64,000 nt of DNA from Welwitschia mirabilis (GCA_051453625.1 JBOZIK010000001.1:178183427-178247426), one strand, 5' to 3'; positions 35,939 through 50,445 are shown, counted from the stretch's first letter. Numbers and translations are program-made. The notes: generated from the letters alone by a model not told the origin.

Positions 35939-38649
35939 CTATTTTCTTATTTTATTTTTTTAGCACTTTAAATAGTTCCATGGCTATGGACATTTATAAT
36001 AAATGACTTGAATTTACAAAAGTCATAAAGAAAGACATCTATTATTAGTGAAGAAACGTATGTTCCTATCTAATTAATGGCACAAAAGAAGGTTCAAAAA
36101 GAAAAGGTGTATTCATGGAATCAACATAAGACAAATAGATGTCTTTGCTCATTAGTAATGCAATTCTTGAATGTTGATCAACTACAATATCCCCTCTTGT
36201 ATCTTACCTAGTACATATGACATTATAGACAAAATAGTAATCACTAGTGTCATGATTTAGAGCAAACTAAAATTTCATCTAGAATGTTTGTGGATGTGGC
36301 TATTACACATCTTCATCTTAAAATCTATTCCTTGTTGTTTTTTTCTCCTTGGACAATTGCTTTTGTTTTTTTCCTTTGCTTATCAAACACAGAGAAGAAT
36401 GGCTCCAAAACATAGATTCCCTTTTGAGCCATTAGGTATACATTTGTAGACTTAAGATCAAGCATTTCTTGCTAATATTAAATAATTTTATCTTTAATAT
36501 AGGTAGTCTGTTGATACTAAAGTTAAATTATACTACTAATCCATCATTACCATTGTTTAACTTACAAGGAAACATACAAAGTCACATGAAGTAATAAAAT
36601 AGTATCTTAACTATCAAAGAAATTAAATACTTGTATGTTACTTTTCACTGAAATAAATCACCAATAAGCTATTAATACAAAGCCATGTTTTTGAACAGTA
36701 AATACATAGGTCTCCTTTAGTAGCTAAGAACTTTTGAGACATAATAAACACTTTAGAATAAACATTAGGAATCAAATTATAGGTTCTTGAAAGCACATAT
36801 GCTCTAGATTCATAAATGCTACATGATTTAGCATATACACCACAAGGAAATGAACCCACATAGTTATAATATTTAGCTACTGAAATTTGATAACTAACTC
36901 TTAGTTAAAATCTTAGGACTTCTTAGCATAATAAGGATACATGTTGTGTTGAATTTCTAGGATACAAACATCCACCCATGAATTTTGAGCCTAAAAAAAG
37001 GATTGTCCATGTCAAAAATACCTTGACTAAATGATATAGCATTACATGATGTTCAAATTTATTCATTATGCTAAAAAGTAATACTAAAGGAGTGGTTAAA
37101 AAAGTTCTATGAAATGAGAATATGATTAGTCCCAAGTATGGACGCACACTCAAAGCCATCCACAAATAAGTGTTCCTTGATGCAGAGGCTAACATGAACA
37201 AAAAAATTCTATTACAAGTTCATAGATATAGAAAATATTTTTCAATGGCTTATAATTTATGGTTTGTAGGAGTGATGGATTACGTTCAAGACATTTGGAA
37301 ATGTAGATTATGTAGGAATGTAGGAAGTTTTAGCATTACAAGAGACACAAATTTATAAAAACTAAAACAAATACATTGTTTTTGTTCATGATTGAATAAT
37401 TAATACTAGAATAATTTTAAACTTGAAATAATTAAATACCCTTAAATTGATGTTATTTACTTGAGATGAAATAATCACATACTAAACAAAAAGATTCCCT
37501 ATACTTTAAACAATATAAAGATAGGAAAATCTAAAGAAGAGCACAAAAATATATTTTTTTAGAATGTCAAAAACTCCTTATGATTGCTATGGATTTTATC
37601 ATAAAAGCAAGGATGGTAGAAAATCAACCTATTAAGAGATGATAGTGTAATGCAATTTAAAATCATTTCACACCAAGTAGCAATAAATCCAAAACAAATT
37701 GAATCATGTAGCAATAAATCCCACTTACATGTATGATATATTCCTTCTTAACATTGAAGGATACAATGTACTCAATGTTGCATTTCATTTTATGTAATCG
37801 GTAAATAAATGTATAACACATTTTTGTGTTTAATCACTAAAAAAAGCTTCTGCAATAGAAAATAAGAGTTTGATAAGAAAAGTAATGATTATTTGCTAAG
37901 TGAAGTATATAATACACTAAAATTACAAACATGCATCTTGTAAATAACACATAAGTTCTATTACTTCTTGCCAAGGTAATATTATGGAGAATAAAAGAGG
38001 AGAAGTTATAAACCCTTGCAAGAAATGATGAATTTATAGCATAACTCAGCATGACACCGGCATAATAGATGGAAATGAATGAAATTTGAAAAATTGACTT
38101 AACAATTAAGCAAAAAATAAGAGAAGGTTATAGTTTTTGAGAATGGTTGTCACAAGCATTAATCCTTATAAGATTTGAAAGGTAAATTTTCTAAAGGCAT
38201 TTCGAAGAACAATCAAACACTAGAATCCATTTACTTGAGATGAGACCTTTCTCTTAAAACCAAATAATGATATAGAGAACTTACTATAAATAAGTAAATC
38301 GATACTTTAGGTAACATCCCTGTGCAACTTCTACATTAAACACATAAGAAATCTCAAACATGAGAACAGTCACACTAGAAACAAAACCTTCCACTTAAAC
38401 ATGTGAAACATCTTTATATATCTAATCCTTCTACATTCCAACAACTCCAAAAACACAAACGAGCAACTGATTTTAATGAAGCTGAAAATATTATTCACTC
38501 TTTTAGTACTCTTACAACACTGTAAACTCCTCCATCTTCCAACATGAGCATTAGGGAAATCACAATTCCGCTTTAATAGTTTAAATAATAAAGATGAAAT
38601 GTGTGGATTTAAAGAAATGAATTTTTTTAACAAAGTAAAACTTGCTTTT
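35933..38649. other. CACTA interior, non-coding
   Basis: AT-rich. The frames at 36638-36859, 36923-37201 and 38370-38633 (minus) have no recognised domain. Transposon-encoded exons may be present but too decayed to name. Confidence 0.35.
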
Positions 38650-38964
38650 TAGCTATCTTTTAAGGCGTTCTTTTTCTAAATGCCTTAAAAAAATTATTTA
38701 AGGCATTTATTTTAATAAATGCTTTAAAAACTCAAAATTTTTAAGGCATTTATTATAATATATGCCTTATTTTTAAGGATTTTATTTTAATAAATGCCTT
38801 ACAAATAATTTGAAAGGGCTTTTAAGATTCTTGTTTAAAAATCACCTTAAAAGGTTTTCATTAGATTTTTTTAAGGTGTTTATTAAAATAAATAATTTAA
38901 AAATCTCTATATTTGATACATTTATTAAAATAAATGCCTTAAAAAGCCTATGTTTCTAGTAGTA
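38650..38964 (-). repeat. Right terminal and subterminal repeats of the CACTA element
   Basis: The array contains about ten copies of TTTAAGGCATTTATT or its complement AATAAATGCCTTAAA in both orientations. It ends with AAGCCTATGTTTCTAGTAGTA. The word families match the left arm at 10751-11060. TAA follows at 38965-38967. Confidence 0.8.
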
Positions 38965-41900
38965 TAAGGACCTAGGATACTCAAAATCCATTAAATAAAT
39001 GAGAATTAGACCAAGTAATTATATAATTCACTCGAATAACAATAGAACTTGATATTAGAGTTGTGACTTAAGAATTACAAGTACAAAGTGATTTACAACT
39101 TGAAATTAAAAAAAAACTATAATGTATTAAATCAAAGAAAACACATTACACTGAAGGAAGAAGAAAGCTGGTGAGGAGTCCTCAAGTTATCCTTGAAGTA
39201 AGATCACTTCCCAAAGAAAGTAATTAGAAGGCCATATCAACTTAATGCTCTAAAGGTTATATTCTTTTGTCCAAAACAAAAGATATTATAAATGAAGGCT
39301 TAAGGTCCTTTTATAGGAAAGTATGGGGTAGGGGTTGGTTACAAGCCTTTGTCTTAGAGCATTAGGTGAGTGGTTAGAAAATATGTCATGTAGCATTAGT
39401 TATGGTATTTGTCATTTTGTACTAGGTAAGAATCATCATGCCAAGTCTAACACTTGGCTTCTAGACACTGCTGTTAATGATGCTACCATGTGTCTCCATC
39501 ATCATCCTACTCAGCACTACCACATGTCACTACTACATGTCATTATCATCACTACCATGTGTTACTAATGATGCTAGTTATTTCTAAGGTAAAATCTATT
39601 TGATCCTATAATTACATTTGGCTGAATTTCCCATGAAAAGTTCAAAATATAAAATTCTAAGTATTCTACATAGAAGAACCAATAATGCTGATGACCTAAA
39701 CAATGGTGCTAGCATTTTAAGCTAAATGATCATCATATTTTAGCATGTCCTTCAAAATGAGATATATGTCCTGAAAATGTCATTGAAAGATGATAAGTTC
39801 ATAGATAATATTAAAAAGCAGTAGAATACATAATTTCATGATAAATCAGTTATACTAATGTCTTTTGTTAAGCTAAATTGATCAAATGACTTGATCCAAA
39901 TGTTAATTTTTACATGTTAACAGCTACCTCATTAACTTATCATGTAACATGGCTCACAATTTGAGAGACATAAAATAGAATCTTTACTAAGTTTATGTAT
40001 TAAATAAGTATATGGCTCATATTAAAGGCTTGAACATAATGGCCTTACTCCAGCTAACTATATGAGATAAGGGACCCATTTTTAAGACTTTCATAAATTC
40101 CTCTTTAACTCTTGATACTTGTGTCATGTCATCCAAGTAATCAAATAGTTTTTTATAAGGATAATCCCCTTTCTTAAATAGTATAAACAGTTTGAAAAAG
40201 TTGGAAGAGAATTTGTCCTAATAATCTACATTAGTTGATTATGCAACTATCCTATCATGAGTAGGTAGAGTTCATGGAGGGTGTAATGTGGCAACACATG
40301 GAGGAAAATATATGATCATTACTTTGTTGATGGATGACATGAGATAAAAATATTCATAGCAGAAGGCATCACCAAGTAGCTGATCCAAAATGAAAAGTAG
40401 TACCAAGTTTAATCTCTGATACATAAAGACATCACTATATAATCACTATGTGATAGTAAGTAGTGATAATTTTATCTTCTATAAATTTACTTGTTTTTTG
40501 TTCTACTTCTATATTTCTTTCATGTCTTCTTCTTTCAAGCTCTCCTATGGATCTCTAAGATTATAAACATACATAAAATTTGTGTCCCTCATTTTTTTTT
40601 TAATCAAATCTTAATGCTATGCAATAGAAATTTAATGCATCTAGTTTCTATAAACTTCCACATTACCGTATAAAGTTATACCTACTAAAAGGAGTATAAT
40701 AAAGTAAAGAAGAAAATATCATGCTCCTTCTATTAGCAATATGTTATGACGTAGGAAAAGTACATAATTACGTGGTTCAAAATCATTTACGATAATCATG
40801 CTCTACAAGAACAATGCCAACTTGTCCTGAAGACTCAACCTTATCAAAGTAACCATCATCATGTGTAAGTAATAAATTATTTTCTCTTTACACATACTTT
40901 CTTGTTGCATTTCTGATAATGGTTTTCATTTATTTTCCTTCTTTTATCCTCCACTAGCAGACAACGTGCCTTAACCTAAATGAAAAGCCACTAGGCTCAA
41001 AGCATCAAAATTCCTCCATCCTAAAAATAAAAATAAAAACTCCATAATAGTCCATGGAGATAAAGGTATTATAATTAATTACTATTACAACATAAATCAA
41101 GCTTTATAATAAGGCATCTAATAATATTAATAAATTTTAGTTGTTTAAAATTTTTAAACCTTTTAGTTCAAAATATTACTATTTTGGTATTAATTCATGA
41201 TAAGAAATCTAACAAATTCTTAGATTCTTGCATGTTCATTTAATTAAGCTTTTGGTAAATGTATACCTTGTTACATGTATTCAAATCTTGAAACATATGT
41301 CCATTTTCTTTAGTAACCCCATCATCACATGTTCTTGTTAGTACTCATTCAAGATTGAATTAGTAATGCATATCGAAACTAAGTCAAATGCCCTTCAAAT
41401 AATCCATAAATAGTCCTCATCAAGCAAAGATAAAGGATTTCTAGAAAAAGTGATGTTTAATCCTTTTCCATACATCAACTTTGTGATTTTCATCTTTCAT
41501 GGATCATAATGCCTTTCATTATGATCTATAATAATAGCCATATTTTCATTGATCACTTCTACTAAATCAAGAATATGTAAGAAAATAAAAAACAATTATT
41601 CATGGCTTTATATGAAGTCAAAATTCCTTCAAGTTCACACTACACACCCTTGAGGGTTTTTTATAATCTCTACATAGGATCAACAAAGCTCAAATAGGAA
41701 AAAAACACTAGTTATGCCTTGTTTAGATATAAATGCTACTTTCTTATTCATGAAATCATCAAAACATATGGATAAATACTTAATTTGTTTTATGACAATT
41801 ATAGCAAAAAAAAAAAAGTTTACACATATTAATAATAAAATAAATAACAAAGAAGGAAAAAGCAGTAAAATGTAAAATAAGAAATAGAAGACATAGAGAT

Positions 41901-42059
41901 TTATGTGGTCAAAGTCTTAAAGGTGAACGGAAATATACACAAGAGAAGAAAGGACCTTAGTAATAGTTATGAAAATAAACTTATTACCATATAAAATGTA
42001 CAAACCCAATACCTTAAATCGAATTATAATTCTAAGCTTAAAAATGCTAAATCTCATCC
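38965..42059. other. Intergenic, with LTR-like phrases
   Basis: No coding domain was recognised. Around 39470-39565 the words CTACCATGTG and CACATGTCACTAC recur. Phrases such as ATTTATGTGGTCAAAG (41900) and AATTACGTGGTTCA (40767) resemble words often seen in plant LTRs, but no LTR pair could be defined. Confidence 0.35.
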
Positions 42060-43930
42060 TCTGTTCAATTACATATCTTACCCCCTAATTATTAACATCT
42101 ACTAGAAAAATAGTGGATTATCACATTTGAACATGATGTTATAACATTTTGGGAGTTTATTTTGGTTTCAAAGATCCTCTTGCATCTCTTTGGAATCAAG
42201 TTCTTCTTCAGGTCCAAAAGAAAATGGAAAAATAAAATTCCAAATCTCTCATGCTGATAGAGAAGTATTTAGTTCATAAATCCATACTTGCTTTTACTTA
42301 TTTTTACTACTCTTCTTGTTGAACTCCCTATTGCATTGCCTATCAAAAATTAGAAACATTATTTTGGAATTTTTATTGATATTTCAAATATTCTTAAAAA
42401 GGCTTTTATCAGGTTCTATGAAATATTGTTACTCTACCTAATAAGTAAGGTAGCTAAATTTGAAACATTATTTTGAAATTTTAAGATTCTTAAAAAGTCT
42501 TTCATCAAGTTGCGTGGGGTATTACTACTCTACTAAAAAGCAAGATATCTTAGTTTGTTTATCTTAAATACTTAGATAATGTTTGAAAATTCGTTAGCTC
42601 TATTTAGCATAAGCATTTCCCTAGAATAAACCCTTTTGATAGGATCTCCATTTTATTAATTAATTTTTTTTAGGAAATGTAACTTGTTGTATCCAGACTG
42701 ATACAACTAAGTTCCTCTAGTGTTTCAGGCCTAAAGTACACTTCTAAAAGTACATGTTTTTAAAATCATTCAGAGAGTCTTTAAATATCACATAAATGTA
42801 CTTATTAGAACAATGTCAACATTCATCCACTTCTCTATATCCTATTGCCCCTACAAACTTAAGGGTTGTAAATTCTTAGTTTTAAAGAGGTATGATTTCC
42901 CTTGATTATCTTCATCTTACAAGTTAATGGATTTATTAGAAGGTATTTCATGTTCCTTATGATACTTCCTTTACCATACCACTTTTTTCCTTTAGGCTTT
43001 ACAATTTTGTTATTTAGTGTCTACACTTAGATGAATCTATAAAAAGGATTTTTGATCTTGAAAAAGTTTTTCTACAATCGTGTTGTATCAGCTACATATT
43101 TTGTTCTAATTACTTCATAGTCTGATAATAATTATTGATTACTATAACACACTTTAGCATAAATAAGAGATTGAGTAATCCTAGGTTTCCCTTTTTGGGG
43201 ATATTTGAAAACAACCTACACTTTCCAAAATTAAACATTTTCTTTGATACTTGCTACACCATGGCTTATCCATTTGACAACTTTAATATGTTAGCATCTA
43301 TAATCCTATTTTTCTTAATGTGATGCTGTAGATGGTTTTATTCCTATCTTTGGTAACTCCTTTTTGCTAAGAATACTAGGATTCAGATGTGTTAAGTCCT
43401 CTGAAACATTTAATTTTAAAGATTGGCATTCCTTAGCTTTTTCTCAAATACCAATAACTATTTTATATTTCTTTGAAGGAATATTCCACCTATTATCCTA
43501 TATCAAATTTATAAGAGAAGGTGCAATCTCATTTTTAAGAGGAGTAAGTCTTTTAATATCCATATTTTATTCATCAAAACGATGATAAATATTTTACATA
43601 ATGTTTATTTTCAAATCCAAACTCAACTAGTGAAGATCTAGCTTAATGTTAATTTTCTTATACAGTTTTTAAAACATTGGCCTAATGGATTATATATTAG
43701 TAATCATGATTATGATATGTGATGCTTAATATTTTGTCTATACTCTAGTTCTAGTTGATTTTCTGCATTACTTTTTAAAATGTTGGCTTTTTAAGGCCTT
43801 TGATGCCCTTTTTGTTGTACTTCATTTATGTCTTAGTTTAACAGAACTATTTTTGAGGACTGACATTTCCTCCATTGATTGATAGGTCTTACTTTATATT
43901 TTAACTTCCAAAAATGGATTATGTTTTTGT
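42060..43930 (+). pseudogene. LINE relic A, 3' part of ORF2
   Basis: This copy aligns with the 3' part of LINE B (about 48400-50050). It starts in the segment after the RT catalytic core, where plant L1 elements have 'YLGIPLg...W..v..ki..kl..Wk'; here SLWNQVLLQVQKKMEKWKNK is seen around 42190-42240. The C-terminal zinc-knuckle region (zf-RVT) is near 43225-43385: PKIKHFL-like words, then 'INPLFFLM' and 'FLLRILGF' where CPxCG and FSxxxW are expected. The 3' non-coding region (about 43780-43930) also matches LINE B. It is 5'-truncated, as is common for LINEs, and full of stops. Confidence 0.7.
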
Positions 43931-44884
43931 AAAGAATTTAAATTTTTTTCTTAAATAACTTTTTCTTTGATTAATAAATAGATCATTATAGAGTAAATTT
44001 TCTTAGATGAGTTAAAATATATAATCTTAGTAAAGCCTTGATAATATGGTAAAAATCAATTTCTAAAAGGAAGGATTTAAAAAATTGTAGTTGAGAAATT
44101 ATAATGAGGAATTGAAAAATCTATCAAAGCATCTACTTTGATACCATGAAGTAATCAACATATAAGTTAACATGTTTTTCACTTTTAATTATTAGTTCTA
44201 AAATAAGAATAAATTTTTAAAATACAAAACAGACATATAGTTTTTTGGGTCTTATATATAAGAATAATTCATCTAAGAATACCTCTAAGATTAATTAGTT
44301 TTTAGCCTATAATTAGAGATGAACCTTTAACCCTCTTTTATGCAATCCTTTATTTGTATATATAATCATTAAACTATAAATACGTTCTAATATTTAAATG
44401 CACTTCCAGTAATAACATGTTATTCTATAAATGTCACTATTTCTTATTTAAACATAACATATTCTAATTATGATGCTTTTACTTTAGTGATGGATTTATT
44501 TAGATAAAATGACATTCTCTTTTTCATCTTTAGTATTAATTATTATAATATTAAAATAAATGAATCACTATGTTAAAATATTTAAAGCTCATGCAAATTA
44601 ATCCCTTGAGATATTTAATTGAAATAAAAGAAAAGTATAAGACTTCCTTTCTAATTTCATTTTAAGATCTTGATGCATAGTGTAGTTAATTTGATTCTTA
44701 TTATTATGTTATGAACTTTAATGCCTTAGGTTTCAGCCTTATAGTGTGTAGGTTATTTTGTGATTAAAACTATGTATTTAAGATGTGTCAAGGGATAAAC
44801 TTTAATGTCTTTAGTATGGATTACAAGTAATACTTGAAGATTTGATAACCTTTCCCTCCTCTTTAAAATGAGTATTAGGGATTG

Positions 44885-44950
44885 ACTATTAGTGTTTTAC
44901 AAAGTAACTGTTAGTGTTCTACAAAGTGACTATCAGTGTTCTAGAATATA
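44885..44950 (+). repeat. Three tandem 22-bp units
   Basis: Three units of the form ACT(A/G)T(T/C)AGTGTT(T/C)TACAAAGT lie head to tail just upstream of LINE B. They could be part of its 5' UTR. Confidence 0.75.
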
Positions 44951-44969
44951 ACTTTAAAATTCTATATTT

Positions 44970-47900
44970 TTATCAGCCCTTTCATTTGTGTTATAGTTCA
45001 TCATAAGTAACGTACACCCTTGTTCACCGTATTTTGAAGGTAATGGTACGACTAGTGATTCCTCTATTAACTTTGTTCTTCTTTCTGTCATTTTTGAATC
45101 TATTCTTAAAGACTATGATTCTCATTTTATTTTTCTAAAATGGTTGAATTTTTTGCCTTATCATATTCAAATGTTCACATAAGTGCACCATGACCTTCAT
45201 TTGAAGGGTGTTGAAATTAGATACTATACTTGTAGTTTTATCATTATTGAATTCTTAGAGTTCCCTATGATGGGGAATCTTTATTACTTAATATTTTCCA
45301 ACTTCTTTTGTAATCATAGTCAATCATGCATGGACATTTGATTTTAATATGAAGGACTATGCCTCTAATTTTACTCCATGCTATGTTAAGCTTCCTAATT
45401 TGTTCTTGATCTTTTATTTTGTAGAAATAAAGATGGTTTAAAGACTTCATAATATTATATTAGAAAATTCTATTGATGTTAGGATTCCATTTTCCATGTT
45501 TGTATGTGAAGTTAACCTTACAAACTAAAGGCATTCACTTAAACTTGAAGTAGGTGATAAATATTTCATCAAAATGTGGATTATTGTTTTCTTTCAAATT
45601 CTTGTAGCTACTATCATTGTGAAGGCCATCAAATATTTACTTAGTAATTTTGGCTAGGAAGATATAGCTGAATAAACTCCAGTGAAAACACTCTACACCT
45701 ATGTCTATTTTATAGCCATCTTCTAGTGATTTTTTAGTGGTACTTAAATAGGAAATTCTACCCTTTATTCTAAATGTATTAATCCTTCTAAGTAGACACA
45801 AGCTTCTCCTTCAAAATCTGTTATGTCTCTTAAGTAGCAATAGACTCCTTCTTTATTAGTGAATAAGTAAATATCTTTGCAACAACACTCTATTTCTTAT
45901 GTTGAATAATAGTCTCTATTTTTTTCCTCTTTAATTCTTGCTTTTAACTCTACTGCATATCTAAACAATAATGTGGATTTTGTAGAAGTGACTAGAAAGA
46001 ATTGAGTTAAGGATTCATTAACCAAAGCTCAACAATCTAATCCTTTAGATTCATCTCATCTAAATTTTCTAATTTAGATAGAAAATCCTTTCCTGGTCTT
46101 TTCAAATGTTATCAATGTTGATCCTTTATTTATTGATCTTTTAGGAGTTGATTTAGATAAAGCACCCTTGATTGTTACATGAATATTTTACTTTAGAACA
46201 TCTAGGGTCTCATTAACAGGCTCTAATGTAAATGGGCTAGAGATTTCCTCTCTAGCATTAATGTTGTTTTTGACTCTATTCTTTTTTAAAAGATTAAGAT
46301 CTTCTTTTCAGATCTATCCTTTTTAGCATGATGGTTTTTGCCTTATTCGACAACCCTCACTACACATCATGGACATCAGAAAGGTGGGGAGGCTATTCTT
46401 TATTCTTCTTATTAAAATAACAAATTCATTTAGTCTAGTTCTAATTCACAACATAGAGTTATTTGGGCAACTTTTTCTTCCTCTTTTATACCTTTTGGTA
46501 TTTTCTAAATCTATGTTCCAAATGCATTTAAGGGGTGTTCTATGATATGGTACAAGAACTTTTATTCTCTTGCTTATATTTCATGGTTGTTTAAAGCAGA
46601 TTTCAATATGATAAAATTTTATGGTGTAAATTTAATGGCTTATCTTATCTCATTCCTAATCATAAATCTTAGTAATGGTCTAACTGTAAAGGAAATTTTT
46701 TCTTAATAGACATATATGCTGGTAGTTCTAATTTCTTTCTCCAAAGATATACTTGGAGCAAGTTTCATCTTGGAAATGCTCACACCTTTAGTTAGCTCAA
46801 TAGATTTTATCTTTTAACTATTTTCTTTTGGTAAACTAATTCATTTATTTTCATTCATCATCATGGAACTTTATTAATTCATTTACCCATTCAAATTAAA
46901 GTTTTGATAGTCCTTTTTTTAAGTATCCTTTATTTGGATTACATGCTAGCTATGTTTCTTCTCTCACTGCTCATAGTATTTTATCTAATATTTGGAATGT
47001 TGAGCCTCAATCTTTAGACCAATTAAGATGGATTCAATGGTCACATAGAGTTATATCTCACATGCAAAATTTTTCTAGACATTATGATTAGTGAGTAACT
47101 TCACATGTAATATAATAATATAATAAAATTTAATCTATGATATAACACCTCTTTACTAAGTTACTTCATGATCCTTTTAATTCATAGGTTCATGTAAGTT
47201 GATCTAGCTACTACTGATTCAGCTTTTCAAAAATGCAAACTTTAAAGGATAGAAAATGCCTCAATCAAAAATTAACTTACTTGGTTAAACATTCAAGATG
47301 AAAATTGTAAGGGGTTCTTAAATATTTGAATGGATCCTCTCCTCTCAATTCATTATATTAACTTACTTTTAATGGTGATACTATTATATATTAAAAAACT
47401 TTACTTTCTCATTTGCAAGATTACTTCGTTGCTTCATGCCACTTTGAGGGACAATTCTTTTTTTAAGGAGGTTACTACTTTTTATCCTAATTTGGTTACT
47501 TCAACTATGTTTTAAATGTTGGAAAGTAATATTTCTGTAATAAAATTAAAATAGGCTTACTTTGTAATGAATAATGAAAAAGCTCTAGGATATGATGGAT
47601 TTTTAGCTAAATTTTTTAAGACTCATTGGGATCTTATTGATAGTGATGTTTTTTAGTTTATTTAAGATGCTATTAATATAGAATCTTTGAGACCACAATT
47701 AATCTAAGGGATTATTTCACTTTTTCTAAATTAGGTGATCACTTAGATGTTTATTTAGGAACCCTTACACTTCTCAATGTAATTTACAAGGCTTGGACAA
47801 AGTGCTTAGCTTCTAGATTCAAGTGGATTTTTCTTGATATTATCTGCCCTTAACAAACACATTTTTTTCATGATAGATATATTTTAACAAATGTGGTAGC

Positions 47901-50110
47901 AACTTGGAAAGCTCTTCATTAGGATAACAATACTCATCAAGTTATTATTTTTATTAAACTTGACTATGATAAGGCCTATGCTAAAATTAAGATTTCATTA
48001 TTCATATTATGGATAAGCTTAGTTTTGGTCCAAAATTCTTCTATATGATAGGTTATTTATTTGTAGATGCTAATGCTAAACTTTTTGCTAATTTTAAAAG
48101 TTTCTTCTTCTTTTCATAATCTTCAGTCTATAAGGCAGGGATTTCCTATAGCTCCTTATTTGTTTATTATAGTAATAAATTTTCTTTCTCATCATATTTA
48201 ATGTGATATTAATCATAATGATATTAGCATAAGGATCCTCTCTAACCACACTCATCAACTTTTAAATATGAATTTTATAAATGACTCTTTTTTTCTTGTT
48301 CATAATATAGCTAAAGACCTTCATATCCTTCTCTTTTGATGGAATAATACTGTAATCTTTCTAATTGTACCATTAATAAGGTTAAATATTTAATTTATAG
48401 CTTCATGAGTAATTATTAGCATCTTCAGACAAAGAGTGGCTACTAGCATTTGATCATGATATTATTAATATTTTGGGAATTCCTTCTAGCTTTTAAGGTT
48501 CTCCCTCATCTCTTTGGAATAAAGTTGTTCTTTAAATCTAGAAGAAAATAGAAAAATTAAAGTTTAAATATCTCACTCTTACATGGAAGTATTTGGTCTT
48601 TAAATCCATTCTTTCCTTTTCTTATACTACCTATCAAAAATTGGAAAAATTACTTTGGAATTTTATGTGATATTTTAAAGATTCATAAAAATGCTTTGAT
48701 TGAGTTATTTAGGATATTACTATGCTTCCTAAGAAACAAGGTGATTTATATTTCCTGAACTCTTTTAAGTAAGGGCTTACTTTAGTTGCCAAATGGTTAT
48801 TTATTTATCTCGACTCCTTACATATTATTGTCTAGCTTATTTAGATTCATTTGATACAAGATTTTCCCAAGCATAAACATTTTTAGAAGGGTATCCATTT
48901 TATTGATGACATTTTTTACCACATAAAGTTATTCTTCTAGGAATGTGTGTTTTTAAAATCATTTGAAAAGCATGAAAAATCGTACATAAATATATTTATT
49001 AGAATAATATTAAAATTTACCTAGATTTATCTTCTACACTCTATCTTAGGTGGTTGCATTTTTCTCTAGCTCCTGTTACCCTTACTAACTAAGGCTTACT
49101 ATTCATTGGTTTAAAAAGGTATGGTTTCCCTTAATTGACTTTGTCTTATAGGTTAATGAATATCTAAGAAGTCTTTTCATCATCTTTATGGTAATTCCTC
49201 TACCATGAAAATTTTTTCTTCAAGATTTACAAATTTTTTCCCCTCCTTAGCATCTACATTTAGAGGAATCTATAAATGGCTTTTTGAGGGGCTTCATTAG
49301 AAAATTGACTCTATAATCTTGCCATATGAGCCATGCATACCATTCTAATCACTTCATAATTTGAATAATACTTGTTCATTACTATAATAGACTTTATCAT
49401 GAACAAGAGTCGGAGTAGTTTGGGTAACCATTTTGAAAAATATTTGGTAACTTCCTATGCTTCCTAAAATTAAACATTTTCTTTAGTATTTGATTCCTCA
49501 CAGTTTATCCATTACTAGATAACTTCAATATATTGGCATTAATAATCCTCTTTGCCCTTAATGTGGAGCTATAAATAATTTTATTCATGTCTTTTTACAC
49601 TTTCCTTTTTCTAAGAGTACTTGGATTTAAACATGTAATGTCCTTCTCAATATTCAACTTTCTAATATTCAACTTTCTAAATATTTGGTATTATTTGGAC
49701 TTTTTCCTAATACCAATAACTATTTCAAATTTATTTGTAGGATGATTTGGCCTATGATACTATATTAGACTTATAAGTGAAGGTGCAACCTAGTTTTAAA
49801 GAGAAATATGTCTTCTGATGCTCATGTTTTATTCATAAAGCTTTTAAAATTTTGGTCTGATGAATCGTATATCAGTTATCATACTTATGGTACATGATCC
49901 TTAATTTTTATCTCTACACTGGCTCTAGTCCCTTTTTCTTTTTTATTTATAGCATGTTAATCTTTTAAGGCCTTCTATGCTTTTTTGATGTACTCCTTTT
50001 ATCTTTAATTTAACAAAACTCTTTTCAAGAATTGACATTTTCCCCATAATGAGTATTATTTCTTTGAATATTTGGGTTATTTTTGGATTACCTTAGCAAG
50101 TGCTTATGAT
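44970..50110 (+). pseudogene. LINE relic B, near full length (L1 type)
   Basis: ORF1 (about 44970-46190) reads MKDYASNFTPCYVKLPNLFL, then NSIDVRIPFSMFVCEVNL, as in the DUF4283-type nucleic-acid-binding part of plant L1 ORF1, with a decayed CCHC knuckle near 45580. ORF2 begins near 46280. The endonuclease has IYVPNAFKGCSMIWYKNF and ADFNMI (expected GDFNMI), then YTWSKFHLGNAHTF. RT has QGFPIAPYLFIIVINFL (48135-48190) and a catalytic box FIND instead of FADD (near 48270). The post-RT segment has SLWNKVV (48510-48535). The zf-RVT region (about 49460-49625) has LPKIKHFL, NNPLCP.CG and FPFSKSTW. The 3' UTR extends to about 50100. Stops occur throughout, so it is dead. Confidence 0.82.
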
Positions 50111-50369
50111 TTTTTCATAGTTAACAAACTTATTTCAATTTTGATTTTTCCCAAGAGGTTAGAGTTTAATTTGTAAAATGCACACTTAAGGTTGATTATC
50201 TAAATGAATTCATAAAGCATTAGTCTAGTGGGTCTCATATAAACTTTTAAGCTCCATTTTTATGACTTTTATATAGTGGATTATTGTTAACACGTTATCT
50301 CCCATGACAACTTCATAATATCTCTTTGATGTTTTTGCCTTTTTTATTTTTCTCTTCTTCTTTTTTCCT

Positions 50370-50445
50370 TTTTTTATAGTTAAAAAACATTTTCTAAAAA
50401 TGAACTTACAACCATAAAGTCATAAAAACACTACTCTATCTCTGG
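50370..50445 (-). repeat. tRNA-like repeat, copy 1
   Basis: In minus-strand sense it reads GATAGAGTAGTG, then TTATGACTTTATGGTTGTAA, then GTTCATT. This is the A-box/B-box layout of a tRNA-derived SINE head, and it aligns with 59427-59486. The body and tail of the element are not defined. Confidence 0.5.

Larger units (their letters stand above)
10751..38964. mobile_element. Decayed CACTA (En/Spm) DNA transposon with nested insertions
   Basis: The left end begins TACTACAAGAGATATAAGC (10751). The right end, read on the other strand, begins TACTACTAGAAACATAGGC (38964). Both differ from the canonical CACTACnAGAAA start of this superfamily by the first base. The three bases just outside are TAA on both sides (10748-10750 and 38965-38967), which matches the 3-bp target duplication CACTA elements make. 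Both ends lead into about 300 bp of subterminal repeats built on CCTTAAA and TTTAAGG, a second hallmark. A TNP2-type transposase relic lies inside on the minus strand (about 21980-23790). The span is inflated by nested insertions, including a 7.35-kb LTR element (14041-21393) and a gypsy relic (24.3-27.3 kb). The transposase frame is destroyed, so the element cannot move on its own. Confidence 0.75.

Noticed and set aside
36638-37201. C-terminal part of the CACTA transposase
   Set aside because: Minus-strand frames there show none of the later TNP2 motifs.
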